DNA of 64,000 nt, taken from the NCBI GenBank assembly GCA_003859965.1, contig RQYR01000001.1:141132-205131 (forward strand). The letters are read 5' to 3'. The first letter of the stretch is position 1. Each line of letters begins with the position of its first letter. This DNA comes from Comamonadaceae bacterium OH2545_COT-014 (GTDB lineage Bacteria; Pseudomonadota; Gammaproteobacteria; Burkholderiales; Burkholderiaceae_C). Positions 45,043 through 54,111 of this stretch are shown here, one piece after another. Below the pieces are notes generated by a model. The model saw only the letters and a list, made by a program, of their open reading frames with translations. It had not been told where the DNA came from and did no database searches. The translations under genes were made by a program, and so were the position numbers.

Positions 45043-46754
45043 GGCTTCAGCAACCCTCCACGCCCCGTGGCCACGGGCGACGGCACGGGCTGCGCGGTCA
45101 CCACGGCGCCGATGTATTCCCGGGGATCGTGCAGCGCCCGCGCCGCCTCCTGGGTAAAGCGCAGCACGGGTTGGGCCTGCCACACCATCGCCGCCGCCAG
45201 CAGCAGCAGCGCGGCCACCGGCGCGCATTCGATCACGCGCAGGCGTGGCGCCGGGCGGCCCTGCGGCGCCCAGAAATGCCGCACGCCGGCCCGTGACAGG
45301 GCAATCGTGGCCATCAGCCCGCCGCTCACCAGCAGCGCCAGCATGACCCAGACCGGCACGGGCACCGCGCCCTCCGCGCCGCCCAGCCCGCCGGGGTTGA
45401 GCAGCGCCGTCAGCATGGCGAACTTGCCCACGAAGCCCGACAGCGGGGGCAAGCCCGCGATGAGCAGCGTGCACATGATGAATGACAGTCCCAGAAATGC
45501 CATGGCCGCCGGAATGGCGCGGCCAATCAGGGCTTCTTCGTCATCGTCCAGGTTCACGTCGCGCGAGGGCACCAGCTCGACCGGAAACGCGAAAGCCTCG
45601 TCCGCTTCCGTCTCGCTGATGACCGGCACCCGCTCGTCACTCTCACGCGCGCGCTCCACCAGCTCAATTACCAGGAACAGCGCCGACACGGCCAGCGTGG
45701 AGCTGAAGGCGTAATACAGCGCCGCCCCCGTGACCTGGGGCTGGCCAAAGCCCAGCGCGGCCAGCAGCGTGCCCGACGAAAGAATGACGGCAAAGGCCGC
45801 CATGCGGCCCAGGTGCTGCGTGGCCAGAATCCCCACGGCGCCAAAGGCCAGCGTTGCCAAACCAACCCACACCAACTGCGGCCCGCCAAACAGCGCCGAC
45901 ACGCCCGCGTCCTGCGGAAACAGCAGCGTCCACAGCCGCAGCACCGCATACACGCCCAGCTTGGTCATGATGGCGAACAGCGCCGACACGGGCGCCGCCG
46001 CGCTGGCATAGGCGGCGGGCAGCCAGAAGTTCAGCGGCCAGGCCGCCGCCTTGACCAGAAAGGCCAGCGCCATGATGGCCGCGCCCGCGTGCAGCAGCCC
46101 CCGGTCTTCATCGGCAATGGCTGGCACCATGACCGCCATGTCGGCCAGGTTGAGTGTGCCGGTCACGCCATACAGCATGGCAATACCCACCAAAAACAGG
46201 GTGGACGCCATCAGGTTGACCGCGATGTAGTGCAGCCCGGCGCGCACGCGCGGCCAGCCCGAGCCGTGCAGCAGCAGGCCATAGGACGCGGTGAGCATGA
46301 TTTCGAAAAAGACAAACAGGTTGAACAGGTCGCCCGTGAGAAAAGCGCCTGCCAGCCCCATCAGCTGCAACTGGAACAGCGGGTGGAAATGCACGCCCGC
46401 CTTGTGCCAGCGCGCACTGGCGTAAAGCACGGCCGCCAGCCCCAGCACCGAGGCCAGCAGCAGCATCATGGCCGACAGGCGGTCCACCACCAGCACGATG
46501 CCGTAAGGCACCGGCCAGTTGCCAGGCAGGTACACGCCCACGGCCTGCGGGCCATCAACATGCTGCACCCAGTACACCAGCGTCATCGACACCGCCAGCC
46601 CCAGCAGGCATGACAGCACGTTCACCAGCGCCTTCAGCGGACGGCGCGTATCGCCCAGCAGCAGCATCAGCGCCGCCGTGCCCAGCGGCAGCAGCACCGG
46701 CGCCATCACCAGGTGCGGCATGAGCGGCTCGATCAGGGCGTGCAAGGCGTCCAT
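45039..46754 (-). CDS. mrpD: Na+/H+ antiporter subunit D (MnhD/MrpD)
   Basis: A 571-residue subunit related to NuoM/NuoN of complex I, with about 14 helices. Conserved parts include FEIMLTASYGLL, and NFWLPAAYASAAAPVSALFAIMTKLGVYA. It is longer than usual by about 40 residues, mostly a charged, acidic loop near 375-415 (SDERVPVISETEADEAF...DDDEEAL). The start overlaps the stop of mrpC. Confidence 0.93.
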   Translation of the reverse strand: MDALHALIEPLMPHLVMAPVLLPLGTAALMLLLGDTRRPLKALVNVLSCLLGLAVSMTLVYWVQHVDGPQAVGVYLPGNWPVPYGIVLVVDRLSAMMLLLASVLGLAAVLYASARWHKAGVHFHPLFQLQLMGLAGAFLTGDLFNLFVFFEIMLTASYGLLLHGSGWPRVRAGLHYIAVNLMASTLFLVGIAMLYGVTGTLNLADMAVMVPAIADEDRGLLHAGAAIMALAFLVKAAAWPLNFWLPAAYASAAAPVSALFAIMTKLGVYAVLRLWTLLFPQDAGVSALFGGPQLVWVGLATLAFGAVGILATQHLGRMAAFAVILSSGTLLAALGFGQPQVTGAALYYAFSSTLAVSALFLVIELVERARESDERVPVISETEADEAFAFPVELVPSRDVNLDDDEEALIGRAIPAAMAFLGLSFIMCTLLIAGLPPLSGFVGKFAMLTALLNPGGLGGAEGAVPVPVWVMLALLVSGGLMATIALSRAGVRHFWAPQGRPAPRLRVIECAPVAALLLLAAAMVWQAQPVLRFTQEAARALHDPREYIGAVVTAQPVPSPVATGRGGLLKP

Positions 46755-47095
46755 CAGTCGCGCTCCGCGCCATCCACATGGTCCGTGCCCGACAGGCCGC
46801 GCGAGGCCATCAGCACCACCAGAAACAATGCCGACGTGGCAAAGCCGATGACGATGGCCGTCAGCACCAGCGCCTGCGGCAGCGGGTCGGTGTAGTTATC
46901 CAGGCTGGGCAGCACGCCCGGCGTGACAATGGGTTCGCGGTCCAGCAGCAGGCTGCCCATGGCAAAAATAAACAGGTTGACGGCATAGGACAGCAGCGAC
47001 AGCCCCATCAGCACCTGGAAAGTACGCGGCCGCAGCACCAGCCAGACACCCGAGCCGCCCAGCACGCCAATCGCGATGGCCAAAATGACTTCCAT
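46754..47095 (-). CDS. mrpC: Na+/H+ antiporter subunit C (MnhC/MrpC)
   Basis: A 113-residue subunit, related to NuoK, with three helices and the segments GVWLVLRPRTFQVLMGLSLLSYAVNL and LPQALVLTAIVIGFA. Its ATG (47095) overlaps the mrpAB stop (TGATG), with a G10 run just before that stop. Confidence 0.92.
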   Translation of the reverse strand: MEVILAIAIGVLGGSGVWLVLRPRTFQVLMGLSLLSYAVNLFIFAMGSLLLDREPIVTPGVLPSLDNYTDPLPQALVLTAIVIGFATSALFLVVLMASRGLSGTDHVDGAERD

Positions 47096-50037
47096 CAGGC
47101 CCCCCCCCCTTGCGGTGGCAACGCCGGGGCAGCAGGCGCGGGTGCGGCGGCGGCCTTCTTCGGCCCCTTGCGGTGCGCCCGCACCGACTGGTGCGCCAGC
47201 GCCGTCAGGATCAGCAGCGTCGCCCCCACCACCACGGCGAACACGCCAGCATCAAAAAACAGGGCGCTGGCAATGTGCAGCTCGCCCAGCACCGGCAGCG
47301 TGACGTGCGCGGTGTGCGTGGTCAAAAACGGATAGCCCCAAAGCAGCGCCCCCAGGCCGGTGGCCAGCGCCAGCAGCCAGCCCACCGCCATCCAGCGGAT
47401 CACCCGCAGTTGCAAGTGCGCCTCCACCCACTGCGTGCCCGACACGATGTATTGCGCCAGAAACCCGATGGCCAGCACCAGCCCGGCCACGAAGCCGCCT
47501 CCCGGCTCGTTGTGGCCGCGCATGAACAGGTAGGCCGCCACCACGGCAGATACCGGCATCAGCAGGCGCACCAGCACGGCCGGCACCAGCATGTAGCCCA
47601 GCGCCGTGTCGTGTGCGGTGCGGGGGTTGATCAGGTCGGTCTTGAGATCAGCGGGCACGGCGCGCTGCTGGTGCGGCAGCTCCATGCTCTCGCGCGGGGG
47701 CCGGAAGCGGCGCAGCAGCGCATAGACCGTGAGCGCCACGATGCCAAGCACGACGATCTCGCCAAAGGTGTCGAAGGCGCGGAAGTCCACCAGCATCACG
47801 TTCACCACATTGGTGCCGCCGCCCTCGGGCAGCGCACGGTCGATGTAGAAAGGCGAAATGCTTTGCGGCGCGGGCCGCGTCATCACCGCGTATGACAGCG
47901 CCGCCATGCCCATGCCCGCCACCACGGCCAGCACCAGATCGCGCGCGCGGCGCAACCGCACGTTCAGGCCCATGCGGGCCGGCTCGGTATCCAGCCGCTT
48001 GGGCAGCCAGCGCAGGCCCAGCAGGAAAAGAATCGTGGTCACCACCTCCACCGCCAGCTGCGTCAGCGCCAGATCAGGGGCGGAAAACCACATGAACGTC
48101 AGGCTCACCACCAGCCCCACGCCGCCCAGCAGGATCAGCGCCGCCAGACGGTGGAACTTGGCCTGCGTCGCCGCCCCCAGGGCGCAAACGCCGCCCAGCA
48201 CCCACAGCAGCGCAAAAGCCAGGCTGCCAGGCACGCGTTCGCGCTCGCCCCAGCTCAGGCCGCCCGGCGCCAGCGCCGCCACGGCCACCACCACGGCCGC
48301 CAACGCCAGCAGAAACAGCTGCGGCTGCAGGCGCACGCTGGAAGTGGCGCGCAGCAACACGCGCGCCGCCTTGTCCAGCGCCAGCAGCGCCGAGTGAAAC
48401 AGGCGCTGCCCGTCCACCCGGCCAATGAAGGGCGGCCGCCTGAAATACCCCGCCTCCAGCACCCGGCGCAGCATCAGGTAAAGGCCAATGCCGCCTGCCA
48501 GCGCGATCACGCTCATCACCAGCGGCTTGTTCACCCCGTGCCACAGCGACAGGCTGTAATGCGGCGTTGGCCCGTTCAGCACCGCGTGCGCGGCCATCTC
48601 CAGCACCGGCCCGACCGACCAGGCCGGCGCCACGCCCACCACCAGGCAGGCCAGCACCAGCAGCTCCACCGGCACGCGCATCCAGCGCACCGGCTCGTGC
48701 GGCTCGCGCGGCAAATCGGCCGGCGGCGGGCCAAAGAAGATGTCCACCGTGAAACGCAACGAATACACCACCGCGAACATGCCCGCCACCGTGGCGGCAA
48801 TGGGCAGGCTGGTGTCCAGCCACGGGCGGGTGCTGATATCCACCGTTTCGGCAAAGAACATTTCCTTGGACAAAAAGCCGTTCATCAGCGGCACGCCCGC
48901 CATGGCGGCGCTGGCCACGAAAGCCAGCGTGCCCGTGATGGGCATGGCCTTCCACAGCCCGTCCAGCCGGCGAATGTCGCGCGTGCCCGTTTCGTGGTCG
49001 ATGATGCCGGCGGCCATGAACAGCGACGCCTTGAACGTGGCGTGGTTCATGATGTGGAACACCGCTGCCACCGTGGCCAGCTCGCGGTTCATGCCCAGAA
49101 GCAGCGTGATCAGCCCCAGGTGGCTGATGGTGGAATAGGCCAGCAGCCCTTTCAGGTCGTTCTGGAACATGGCCACGTACGCCCCCAGCACCAGCGTGCA
49201 GGCGCCCGCGCCGCCCACGATCCAGAACCACTCATCCGTGCCCGCCAGCGCCGGCCACAGCCGCGCCAGCAGGAACACCCCGGCCTTGACCATCGTGGCC
49301 GAATGCAGGTAGCTGGACACCGGCGTGGGCGCGGCCATGGCGCGCGGCAGCCAGAACTGGAAAGGAAACTGCGCGCTTTTCGTCAGCGCCCCCAGCAGCA
49401 CCAGCACCAGCATGGGGGTGTACAGCGCATGGGCGCGGATGCGCTCGCCCGCGGCAAGCACCGCGTCCAGCTCGTAGCTGCCCACGATATGGCCCAGTAT
49501 CAACACGCCCGCCAGCAGGCACAGCCCGCCTGCGCCTGTGACGGTGAGCGCCATGCGCGCGCCGCGCCGCGCGTCCTTGCGGTGGTGCCAGTAGCCAATG
49601 AGCAGGAAGCTGAACAGGCTGGTCAGCTCCCAGAAAAACACCATCTGCACCAGGTTGCCCGACAGCACCACGCCCATCATCGCCCCCATGAAGGCGAGGA
49701 AGAACGAGAAAAAGCGTGGCACCGGATCGTCTTTGGACATGTAGTAGCGCGCGTAAATGGCCACCAGCAGCCCAATGCCCGTGACCAGCAGTGCGAACAG
49801 CCAGGCAAAGCCGTCAACGCGCACCACGAAATTCAGGCCCGCCTGCGGCAGCCAGGCCCATTCCTGCCTCAGCACGTTTCCACCCTGCAATTGCGGAAAG
49901 AGCCACAGCACTCCGCCCAGACCGGCTGCCGCCACCAGCGCCGCCCACGAAGCCGCCACCGTGCGCGCATGCGTCGGCAACAGCGCAGCAACCAGGCTGC
50001 CGGCAAAGGGGAGCAGGATGAACCAGAAGAGCGACAT
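47095..50037 (-). CDS. mrpAB: Fused Na+/H+ antiporter subunits A and B
   Basis: A 980-residue protein. Residues 1-about 770 are MrpA (NuoL-like, about 18-20 helices): SGNLVQMVFFWELTSLFSFLLIGYW in two parts, the key KSAQFPFQFWLPRAM, and HSATMVKAGVFLLARL. The remainder has an MrpB domain (HDTALGYMLVPAVLVRLLMPVSA and GHNEPGGGFVAGLVLA). The A-B fusion is common in proteobacterial Mrp/Pha systems. It heads a seven-subunit operon (AB-C-D-E-F-G) with overlapping starts that protects against Na+ or alkaline pH. The tail ends in Gly from a G10 run. Confidence 0.93.
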   Translation of the reverse strand: MSLFWFILLPFAGSLVAALLPTHARTVAASWAALVAAAGLGGVLWLFPQLQGGNVLRQEWAWLPQAGLNFVVRVDGFAWLFALLVTGIGLLVAIYARYYMSKDDPVPRFFSFFLAFMGAMMGVVLSGNLVQMVFFWELTSLFSFLLIGYWHHRKDARRGARMALTVTGAGGLCLLAGVLILGHIVGSYELDAVLAAGERIRAHALYTPMLVLVLLGALTKSAQFPFQFWLPRAMAAPTPVSSYLHSATMVKAGVFLLARLWPALAGTDEWFWIVGGAGACTLVLGAYVAMFQNDLKGLLAYSTISHLGLITLLLGMNRELATVAAVFHIMNHATFKASLFMAAGIIDHETGTRDIRRLDGLWKAMPITGTLAFVASAAMAGVPLMNGFLSKEMFFAETVDISTRPWLDTSLPIAATVAGMFAVVYSLRFTVDIFFGPPPADLPREPHEPVRWMRVPVELLVLACLVVGVAPAWSVGPVLEMAAHAVLNGPTPHYSLSLWHGVNKPLVMSVIALAGGIGLYLMLRRVLEAGYFRRPPFIGRVDGQRLFHSALLALDKAARVLLRATSSVRLQPQLFLLALAAVVVAVAALAPGGLSWGERERVPGSLAFALLWVLGGVCALGAATQAKFHRLAALILLGGVGLVVSLTFMWFSAPDLALTQLAVEVVTTILFLLGLRWLPKRLDTEPARMGLNVRLRRARDLVLAVVAGMGMAALSYAVMTRPAPQSISPFYIDRALPEGGGTNVVNVMLVDFRAFDTFGEIVVLGIVALTVYALLRRFRPPRESMELPHQQRAVPADLKTDLINPRTAHDTALGYMLVPAVLVRLLMPVSAVVAAYLFMRGHNEPGGGFVAGLVLAIGFLAQYIVSGTQWVEAHLQLRVIRWMAVGWLLALATGLGALLWGYPFLTTHTAHVTLPVLGELHIASALFFDAGVFAVVVGATLLILTALAHQSVRAHRKGPKKAAAAPAPAAPALPPQGGGA

Positions 50038-50316
50038 GGTGGAGAGCCGCCAAGTCTAGCGGAAGCCTGCGCCCGCGCCCGCTGGCGCGCCTGCGCTGGC
50101 GATGCCGTTGCGCGCCCTGCCGGCGGGTGTCAACAACCCGCGGCACGCTTGCCCCGCGCCCGGCAACGCTTGCCGGTGCGCCGGCCATAGCGGGCCTTCC
50201 ATTCCATGCCTCATTCCATTTGATAGGCATTACCATTTAGAACCTGCCCTGCAGCGTGCCTTGCGCCGCCTGGTTCAGCAACGTCTTCTTTTTCCTTTTT
50301 TGCCGGAGCCTTGAGC

Positions 50317-50943
50317 ATGACCGCCCACCCCGCCCCAGAACAGCCCCAACCCCAGCCACACCAGCCACAGCCCGAAGGGCGCAGCGCCCGCCTGAAAGCC
50401 GCCACGCGCGACGTTCATGAAACGCTGGATCAGGGCATCATGGCCGCCAACATCTTCGCCAGCCGCGAACAGTTTGGCCGCTTCGTGCGGGTGCAGCACC
50501 GCTTTCACCGTGACATCGAGGCGCTGTACCGCCACCCGGCGCTCACCGCCTTGCTGCCCGGCCTGGCCGACCGCTGCCGCCTGCCCGCCGTCACCCAGGA
50601 TTTGCATGACCTGCAGCCGGACGCCCCCGCCCCCGCCACCGCGCCCCGGCTGAGCGCCGACACGCCGCTGCCCGTGGCGCTGGGCTGGCTGTACGTGGCC
50701 GAAGGCTCCAACATGGGCGGCGCCGTGCTGTTCAAGATGGCCAGCGACAAGCTCGGCCTGGGCCGCGACTTCGGCGCGCGCCACCTGGCGCCGCACTCGG
50801 ACGGCCCCGCGCGCCACTGGCGCGAATTCACCGCCATGCTGGACGCCGTGCCGCTGGACGCCGCGCAGGAAGCCCAGCTCATGCAAGCCGCCGCCGACGC
50901 CTTTGCCACCGTGCAGGGCTACGCGCGCGAGGAAATGGCCTGA
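50317..50943 (+). CDS. Heme oxygenase (biliverdin-producing)
   Basis: A 208-residue all-helical enzyme that opens heme to biliverdin, CO and Fe2+. The proximal heme-ligand His is in ATRDVHETLDQ near residue 34, and the distal helix is GWLYVAEGSNMGGAVLF. A Pro/Gln-rich N-terminal tail precedes the core. I chose the ATG at 50317; a TTG at 50311 precedes it. A GGAG ribosome site is about 9 bases upstream. A weak Fur-box-like stretch lies near 50220-50240. No phytochrome or heme-uptake gene is next to it, so the role (iron or pigment) is open. Confidence 0.85.
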   Translation: MTAHPAPEQPQPQPHQPQPEGRSARLKAATRDVHETLDQGIMAANIFASREQFGRFVRVQHRFHRDIEALYRHPALTALLPGLADRCRLPAVTQDLHDLQPDAPAPATAPRLSADTPLPVALGWLYVAEGSNMGGAVLFKMASDKLGLGRDFGARHLAPHSDGPARHWREFTAMLDAVPLDAAQEAQLMQAAADAFATVQGYAREEMA

Positions 50944-51015
50944 CCTCCAAGAACCCGCCCGCCTCTGGCCTCTGCCGGAAAAGGGGCGGGCAGGCAGGCG
51001 CTGGCCCGCTCCAGC

Positions 51016-51525
51016 TCAACCGCCGCCGCGCATGTCCGGCCCGTCCAGGTCGGGGCCGGTTTCCGTGCGCAGCACACGGTAGTCGCGGTTGAACACCACG
51101 TGGAACATCTGCTTTTGCTGCGTGTCCGCGTCCATGAAGCGCCATGACCAATAGATCTCGCGCTTGAGGTCATACGGAATCTGCTTGGCGGGCTTGCCCA
51201 GCATCTGGCGCACGGCCTCCATGGGCATGCCAGGCTGCACGCGGCGGAAGTTGTCCGGGTTCAGCACCTGGCGCAGCGCGCTCATGCGGCCGTCCGGGCC
51301 AATGGAGATCATGTAGTTCTGCGTGCCCTCGGGCTGGCGGTTGTATTCGAAGATGCGCTCGCCGTTCGGGCCGGGCCACACGTTCTCGGGCCGGCCAAAG
51401 CGGGCCACCACATCGGCTTCGGTGGACACGCCCTCCTCCAGCTCGGCAATGCGCTGGGGGTCGCAAGCGGCCAGCGCCAGCAGGCTGGCCAGGGCGGCAG
51501 GCAGAAGAAAGCGGTGCAGGTTCAT
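51016..51525 (-). CDS. BamE/SmpA-like outer-membrane lipoprotein
   Basis: A 169-residue lipoprotein with lipobox LALAAC near residue 20. It has a BamE-type fold: ELEEGVSTEADVVARFGRPENVWPG, repeated as VQPGMPMEAVRQMLGKPAKQI. It may belong to an envelope assembly complex, but it lacks the context of a bamE (no ratA/fur next to it), so it could be another member of the family. It is divergent from the DUF3460 gene. Confidence 0.8.
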   Translation of the reverse strand: MNLHRFLLPAALASLLALAACDPQRIAELEEGVSTEADVVARFGRPENVWPGPNGERIFEYNRQPEGTQNYMISIGPDGRMSALRQVLNPDNFRRVQPGMPMEAVRQMLGKPAKQIPYDLKREIYWSWRFMDADTQQKQMFHVVFNRDYRVLRTETGPDLDGPDMRGGG

Positions 51526-51612
51526 CAAGCGTCGGCCTCGTAAAATCGGCGGCTGGGCGCAGGCCGCCGGCCTGCCGCGCACCCGCCAGAGCAGATCACA
51601 CGTCCAGAGATT

Positions 51613-51837
51613 ATGTCCATCGCCAACTTTTTCCGCCGCCCGCACTACACCTCCGAGGCCACGGACTTCATCGACGCCCTCAAGGCGCAAAAGCCCCACC
51701 TGGACGCCGCCCAGCAGCAGGGCCGCGCCTTGCTGTGGGACAAGGAGGTGGACCGCGCCCTGCAGGCCGAGTTTCGCGCCGCCCGCGTGCCGCAAAAGCC
51801 CTACGTCTATCAGACGGCGCCCGCTGCCGACCATTGA
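51613..51837 (+). CDS. DUF3460 family protein
   Basis: A 74-residue cytosolic protein of a family almost restricted to betaproteobacteria. FRRPHYTSEATDFIDALKAQKP and GRALLWDKEVDR and PQKPYVYQT are the family parts. In many Burkholderiales it lies, as here, just upstream of scpA. Function unknown. Confidence 0.88.
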   Translation: MSIANFFRRPHYTSEATDFIDALKAQKPHLDAAQQQGRALLWDKEVDRALQAEFRAARVPQKPYVYQTAPAADH

Positions 51838-52025
51838 GCGCCGCGCGCGACCGCCACGCATTCGCAAATACGCAGCGCCGCTTCCCCATGCAAGCGCCAG
51901 GGCAACAGGTTGACATGTAAACACTCATGTCGGGCGCGTCAACATGTTCGTGTCAGCCATTCGGGCGCGTGAAAGCATGGGGGCCCCCAAGGGCGCACCA
52001 CGAATGCCAGCGCGTCCAGTTTTTC

Positions 52026-52086
52026 CATAAGAAAAAAGGCTTTAAGGCACACCCATATTGCCTTAACAGCTATTAAAAAAGTAGCA
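52026..52086 (-). repeat. Terminator-like hairpin repeat upstream of scpA
   Basis: On the minus strand: TGCTACTTTTTTAATAGCTGTTAAGGC, a loop, GCCTTAAAGCC and TTTTTTC. The ATAGCTGTTAAGGC...GCCTTAA hairpin is perfect in its stem. It ends right at the scpA ATG. Confidence 0.6.
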
Positions 52087-52943
52087 TGCACCCGGCCCCG
52101 TCCCCTGCCGAACTGCCCCCGCCCGAGGCCGGCCAGCCCGCGCCGCAGCCCGAGGTGGTGGACCACGTGGCCGTGGCGCGGCTGTACGGCGAGCCGCTGT
52201 TCGCGCTGCCGCAAGACTTGTACATCCCGCCGGACGCGCTGGAGGTCTTTCTCGAAGCCTTCGAAGGCCCGCTCGACCTGCTGCTCTACCTGATCCGCAA
52301 GCAGAACTTCAACATCCTCGACATCCCGATGGCCGCCGTCACGCGGCAATACCTCAGCTACGTGGAGGAAATCCGCAGCCGCAACCTGGAGCTGGCGGCC
52401 GAATACCTGTTGATGGCCGCCATGCTCATCGAAATCAAGTCGCGCATGCTGCTGCCGCCCAAGAAAACGGCCGAGGGCGAGGAGGCCGAGGATCCGCGCG
52501 CCGAGCTGGTGCGCCGCCTGCTCGAATACGAGCAGATCAAGCTCGCCGCCTCGCGCCTGGCCGACGTGCCGCAGTCCGGGCGCGACTTCCTGCGCGCCCA
52601 GGTGTACGTGGAGCAAGCCTTGGCCCCGCGCTTTCCCGACGTGGAGCTGGCCGAGCTGCAAGACGCCTGGCGCGCCATCCTGCGCCGCGCCAAGCTGGTG
52701 CAGCACCACAAGATCAGCCGCGAGCAGCTCAGCGTGCGCGAACACATGAGCCTGGTGCTCAAGAAGCTGCAAGGCCGCCGCTTCGCCCCGTTCGAAGACC
52801 TGTTCGACCCCAGCCAAGGCGCACCCGTGCTCGTGGTCACGCTGATCGCGCTGCTGGAGCTGGCCAAGGAAACCCTGGTCGAAATCACCCAGGCCGAGGC
52901 CTACGCCCCCATCTACGTGCGGCTGGCTTTCACCCCCGCCTGA
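52086..52943 (+). CDS. scpA: Segregation and condensation protein A
   Basis: A 285-residue kleisin that, with SMC and ScpB, compacts and separates the chromosome. The N-terminal helical part has EAFEGPLDLLLYLIRKQNFNILDIPMA and TRQYLSYVEEIRSRNLELAAEYLLMAAMLIEIKSRMLLP, each split around conserved residues. The C-terminal winged helix has LVTLIALLELAKETLVEITQ. Usual length. No scpB is adjacent in the window. Confidence 0.93.
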   Translation: MHPAPSPAELPPPEAGQPAPQPEVVDHVAVARLYGEPLFALPQDLYIPPDALEVFLEAFEGPLDLLLYLIRKQNFNILDIPMAAVTRQYLSYVEEIRSRNLELAAEYLLMAAMLIEIKSRMLLPPKKTAEGEEAEDPRAELVRRLLEYEQIKLAASRLADVPQSGRDFLRAQVYVEQALAPRFPDVELAELQDAWRAILRRAKLVQHHKISREQLSVREHMSLVLKKLQGRRFAPFEDLFDPSQGAPVLVVTLIALLELAKETLVEITQAEAYAPIYVRLAFTPA

Positions 52944-52998
52944 TCCACGCCCGATCCACGCCTGCCCCCTGGCCCGACGCCCCCGCCGCCTGAAACGC

Positions 52999-54111
52999 AT
53001 GCGCCCCAGCCCCGACGCCCCCGCCGCCGCCCTGCCCGCGCCCTACCCCTTCGCCGCCATCACCGGCCAGCCCCGGCTCACGCAGGCGCTGCTGCTGGCC
53101 GCCACCGACCCGGCGCTGGGCGGCGTGCTCATCGAAGGCCCGCGCGGCACCGCCAAATCCACCGCTGCGCGCGCCCTGGCCGCCCTCATGGCGCCCGCCC
53201 CCTTCGTCACTGTGCCGCTGGGCGCCTCGCTCGAACACCTCACCGGCACGCTGGACCTGAACCACGCCCTGGCCGGCCACGCCGTGCGCTTTGCCCCCGG
53301 CCTGCTGGCGCGCGCGCATGGCGGCGTGCTCTACGTGGACGAAATCAACCTGCTGCCCGACGCCCTGGTGGACGCCCTGCTCGACGCCGCCGCCAGCGGC
53401 ATCAACGTGGTGGAGCGCGACGGCATCTCGCACGCGCACCCCGCGCGCTTCGTGCTCATCGGCACCATGAACCCGGAAGAAGGCGAGCTGCGCCCGCAGC
53501 TGCTCGACCGCCTGGGCCTGTGTGTGCGCCTGGCCAACGTACATGACGCCGCCCAGCGCCAGGCCATCGTGAAAGCGCGCCTGGCCTTCGACGCCGACCC
53601 CGCCGCCTTCGCCGCCCGCCACGCCAGCGCCCAGGCCGCGCTGGCCGCCCGGCTGGCCCGCGCCCGCGCCCTGGCGCAAGACCCCGCCGCCCTGCCCCTG
53701 CCTGACGATGTGCACCACGCCGCCAGCCAGCGCTGCGTGGCCGCCCGCGTGGACGGCCTGCGCGCCGATCTCGTCATGCTGCGCGCCGCGCGCGCCCTGG
53801 CCGCCTGGGAAAACGCCCCCGCCGTCACCCCGCAGCACGTGGCCCAGGTGGCCGACATGGTGCTCGACCACCGCCGCCACCCGGACGCGGAAACGCCCCC
53901 CACGCCCCCTGCACCCGATCCCACCGCCGCGCCAGCCGATGCCCCCGCATCCAGCCATTCGCCCAGCGACGCGGCCCCACCGCCCCCCTCGTCCAGCCTG
54001 CCCGAAGGCGACTGGGGCGCGCTGCCGCCCGAGCCCGTAGGCATCGTCCCCGCACCCGCCTTCAAACCCCTGCGCCCGCTAAGCCGCCCGCCCCCCGCAA
54101 AAAAAGCCTGA
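52999..54111 (+). CDS. chlD: ChlI-like chelatase ATPase, zero-frame product of chlD
   Basis: A 370-residue AAA+ ATPase of the magnesium/cobalt chelatase family. Walker A is EGPRGTAKSTAAR, Walker B GGVLYVDEINLL, and sensor/arginine regions are IGTMNPEEGELRPQLLDRLG. The C-terminus is a Pro/Ala-rich linker of the sort that joins ChlI to the VWA domain in ChlD. The frame stops at TGA 54109-54111, directly after a run of seven A (54099-54105). The VWA part goes on in the -1 frame, so ribosomes that do not shift make this small subunit, and those that shift make the medium subunit. It acts in cobalamin synthesis in organisms with cobN; cobN is not in the window. Confidence 0.88.
   Translation: MRPSPDAPAAALPAPYPFAAITGQPRLTQALLLAATDPALGGVLIEGPRGTAKSTAARALAALMAPAPFVTVPLGASLEHLTGTLDLNHALAGHAVRFAPGLLARAHGGVLYVDEINLLPDALVDALLDAAASGINVVERDGISHAHPARFVLIGTMNPEEGELRPQLLDRLGLCVRLANVHDAAQRQAIVKARLAFDADPAAFAARHASAQAALAARLARARALAQDPAALPLPDDVHHAASQRCVAARVDGLRADLVMLRAARALAAWENAPAVTPQHVAQVADMVLDHRRHPDAETPPTPPAPDPTAAPADAPASSHSPSDAAPPPPSSSLPEGDWGALPPEPVGIVPAPAFKPLRPLSRPPPAKKA
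54099..54105 (+). other. Candidate -1 frameshift site, A AAA AAA
   Basis: In the zero frame the codons are GCA AAA AAA GCC TGA. Slipping back one base on the A7 run gives AGC CTG AGC and enters the open VWA frame. A 6-bp GC stem (54128-54133 CCCCGG / 54140-54145 CCGGGG) lies 22 bases on and could stimulate it. Confidence 0.7.

Noticed and set aside
48151..50190. A long open frame on the plus strand opposite mrpAB
   Set aside because: Same cause; Gln/His/Arg-rich and not protein-like, while mrpAB on the minus strand is clear.
50215..50245. TTTGATAGGCATTACCATTT before the heme oxygenase gene considered as a Fur box
   Set aside because: Too many differences from the known consensus to claim; left as a remark in the gene entry.
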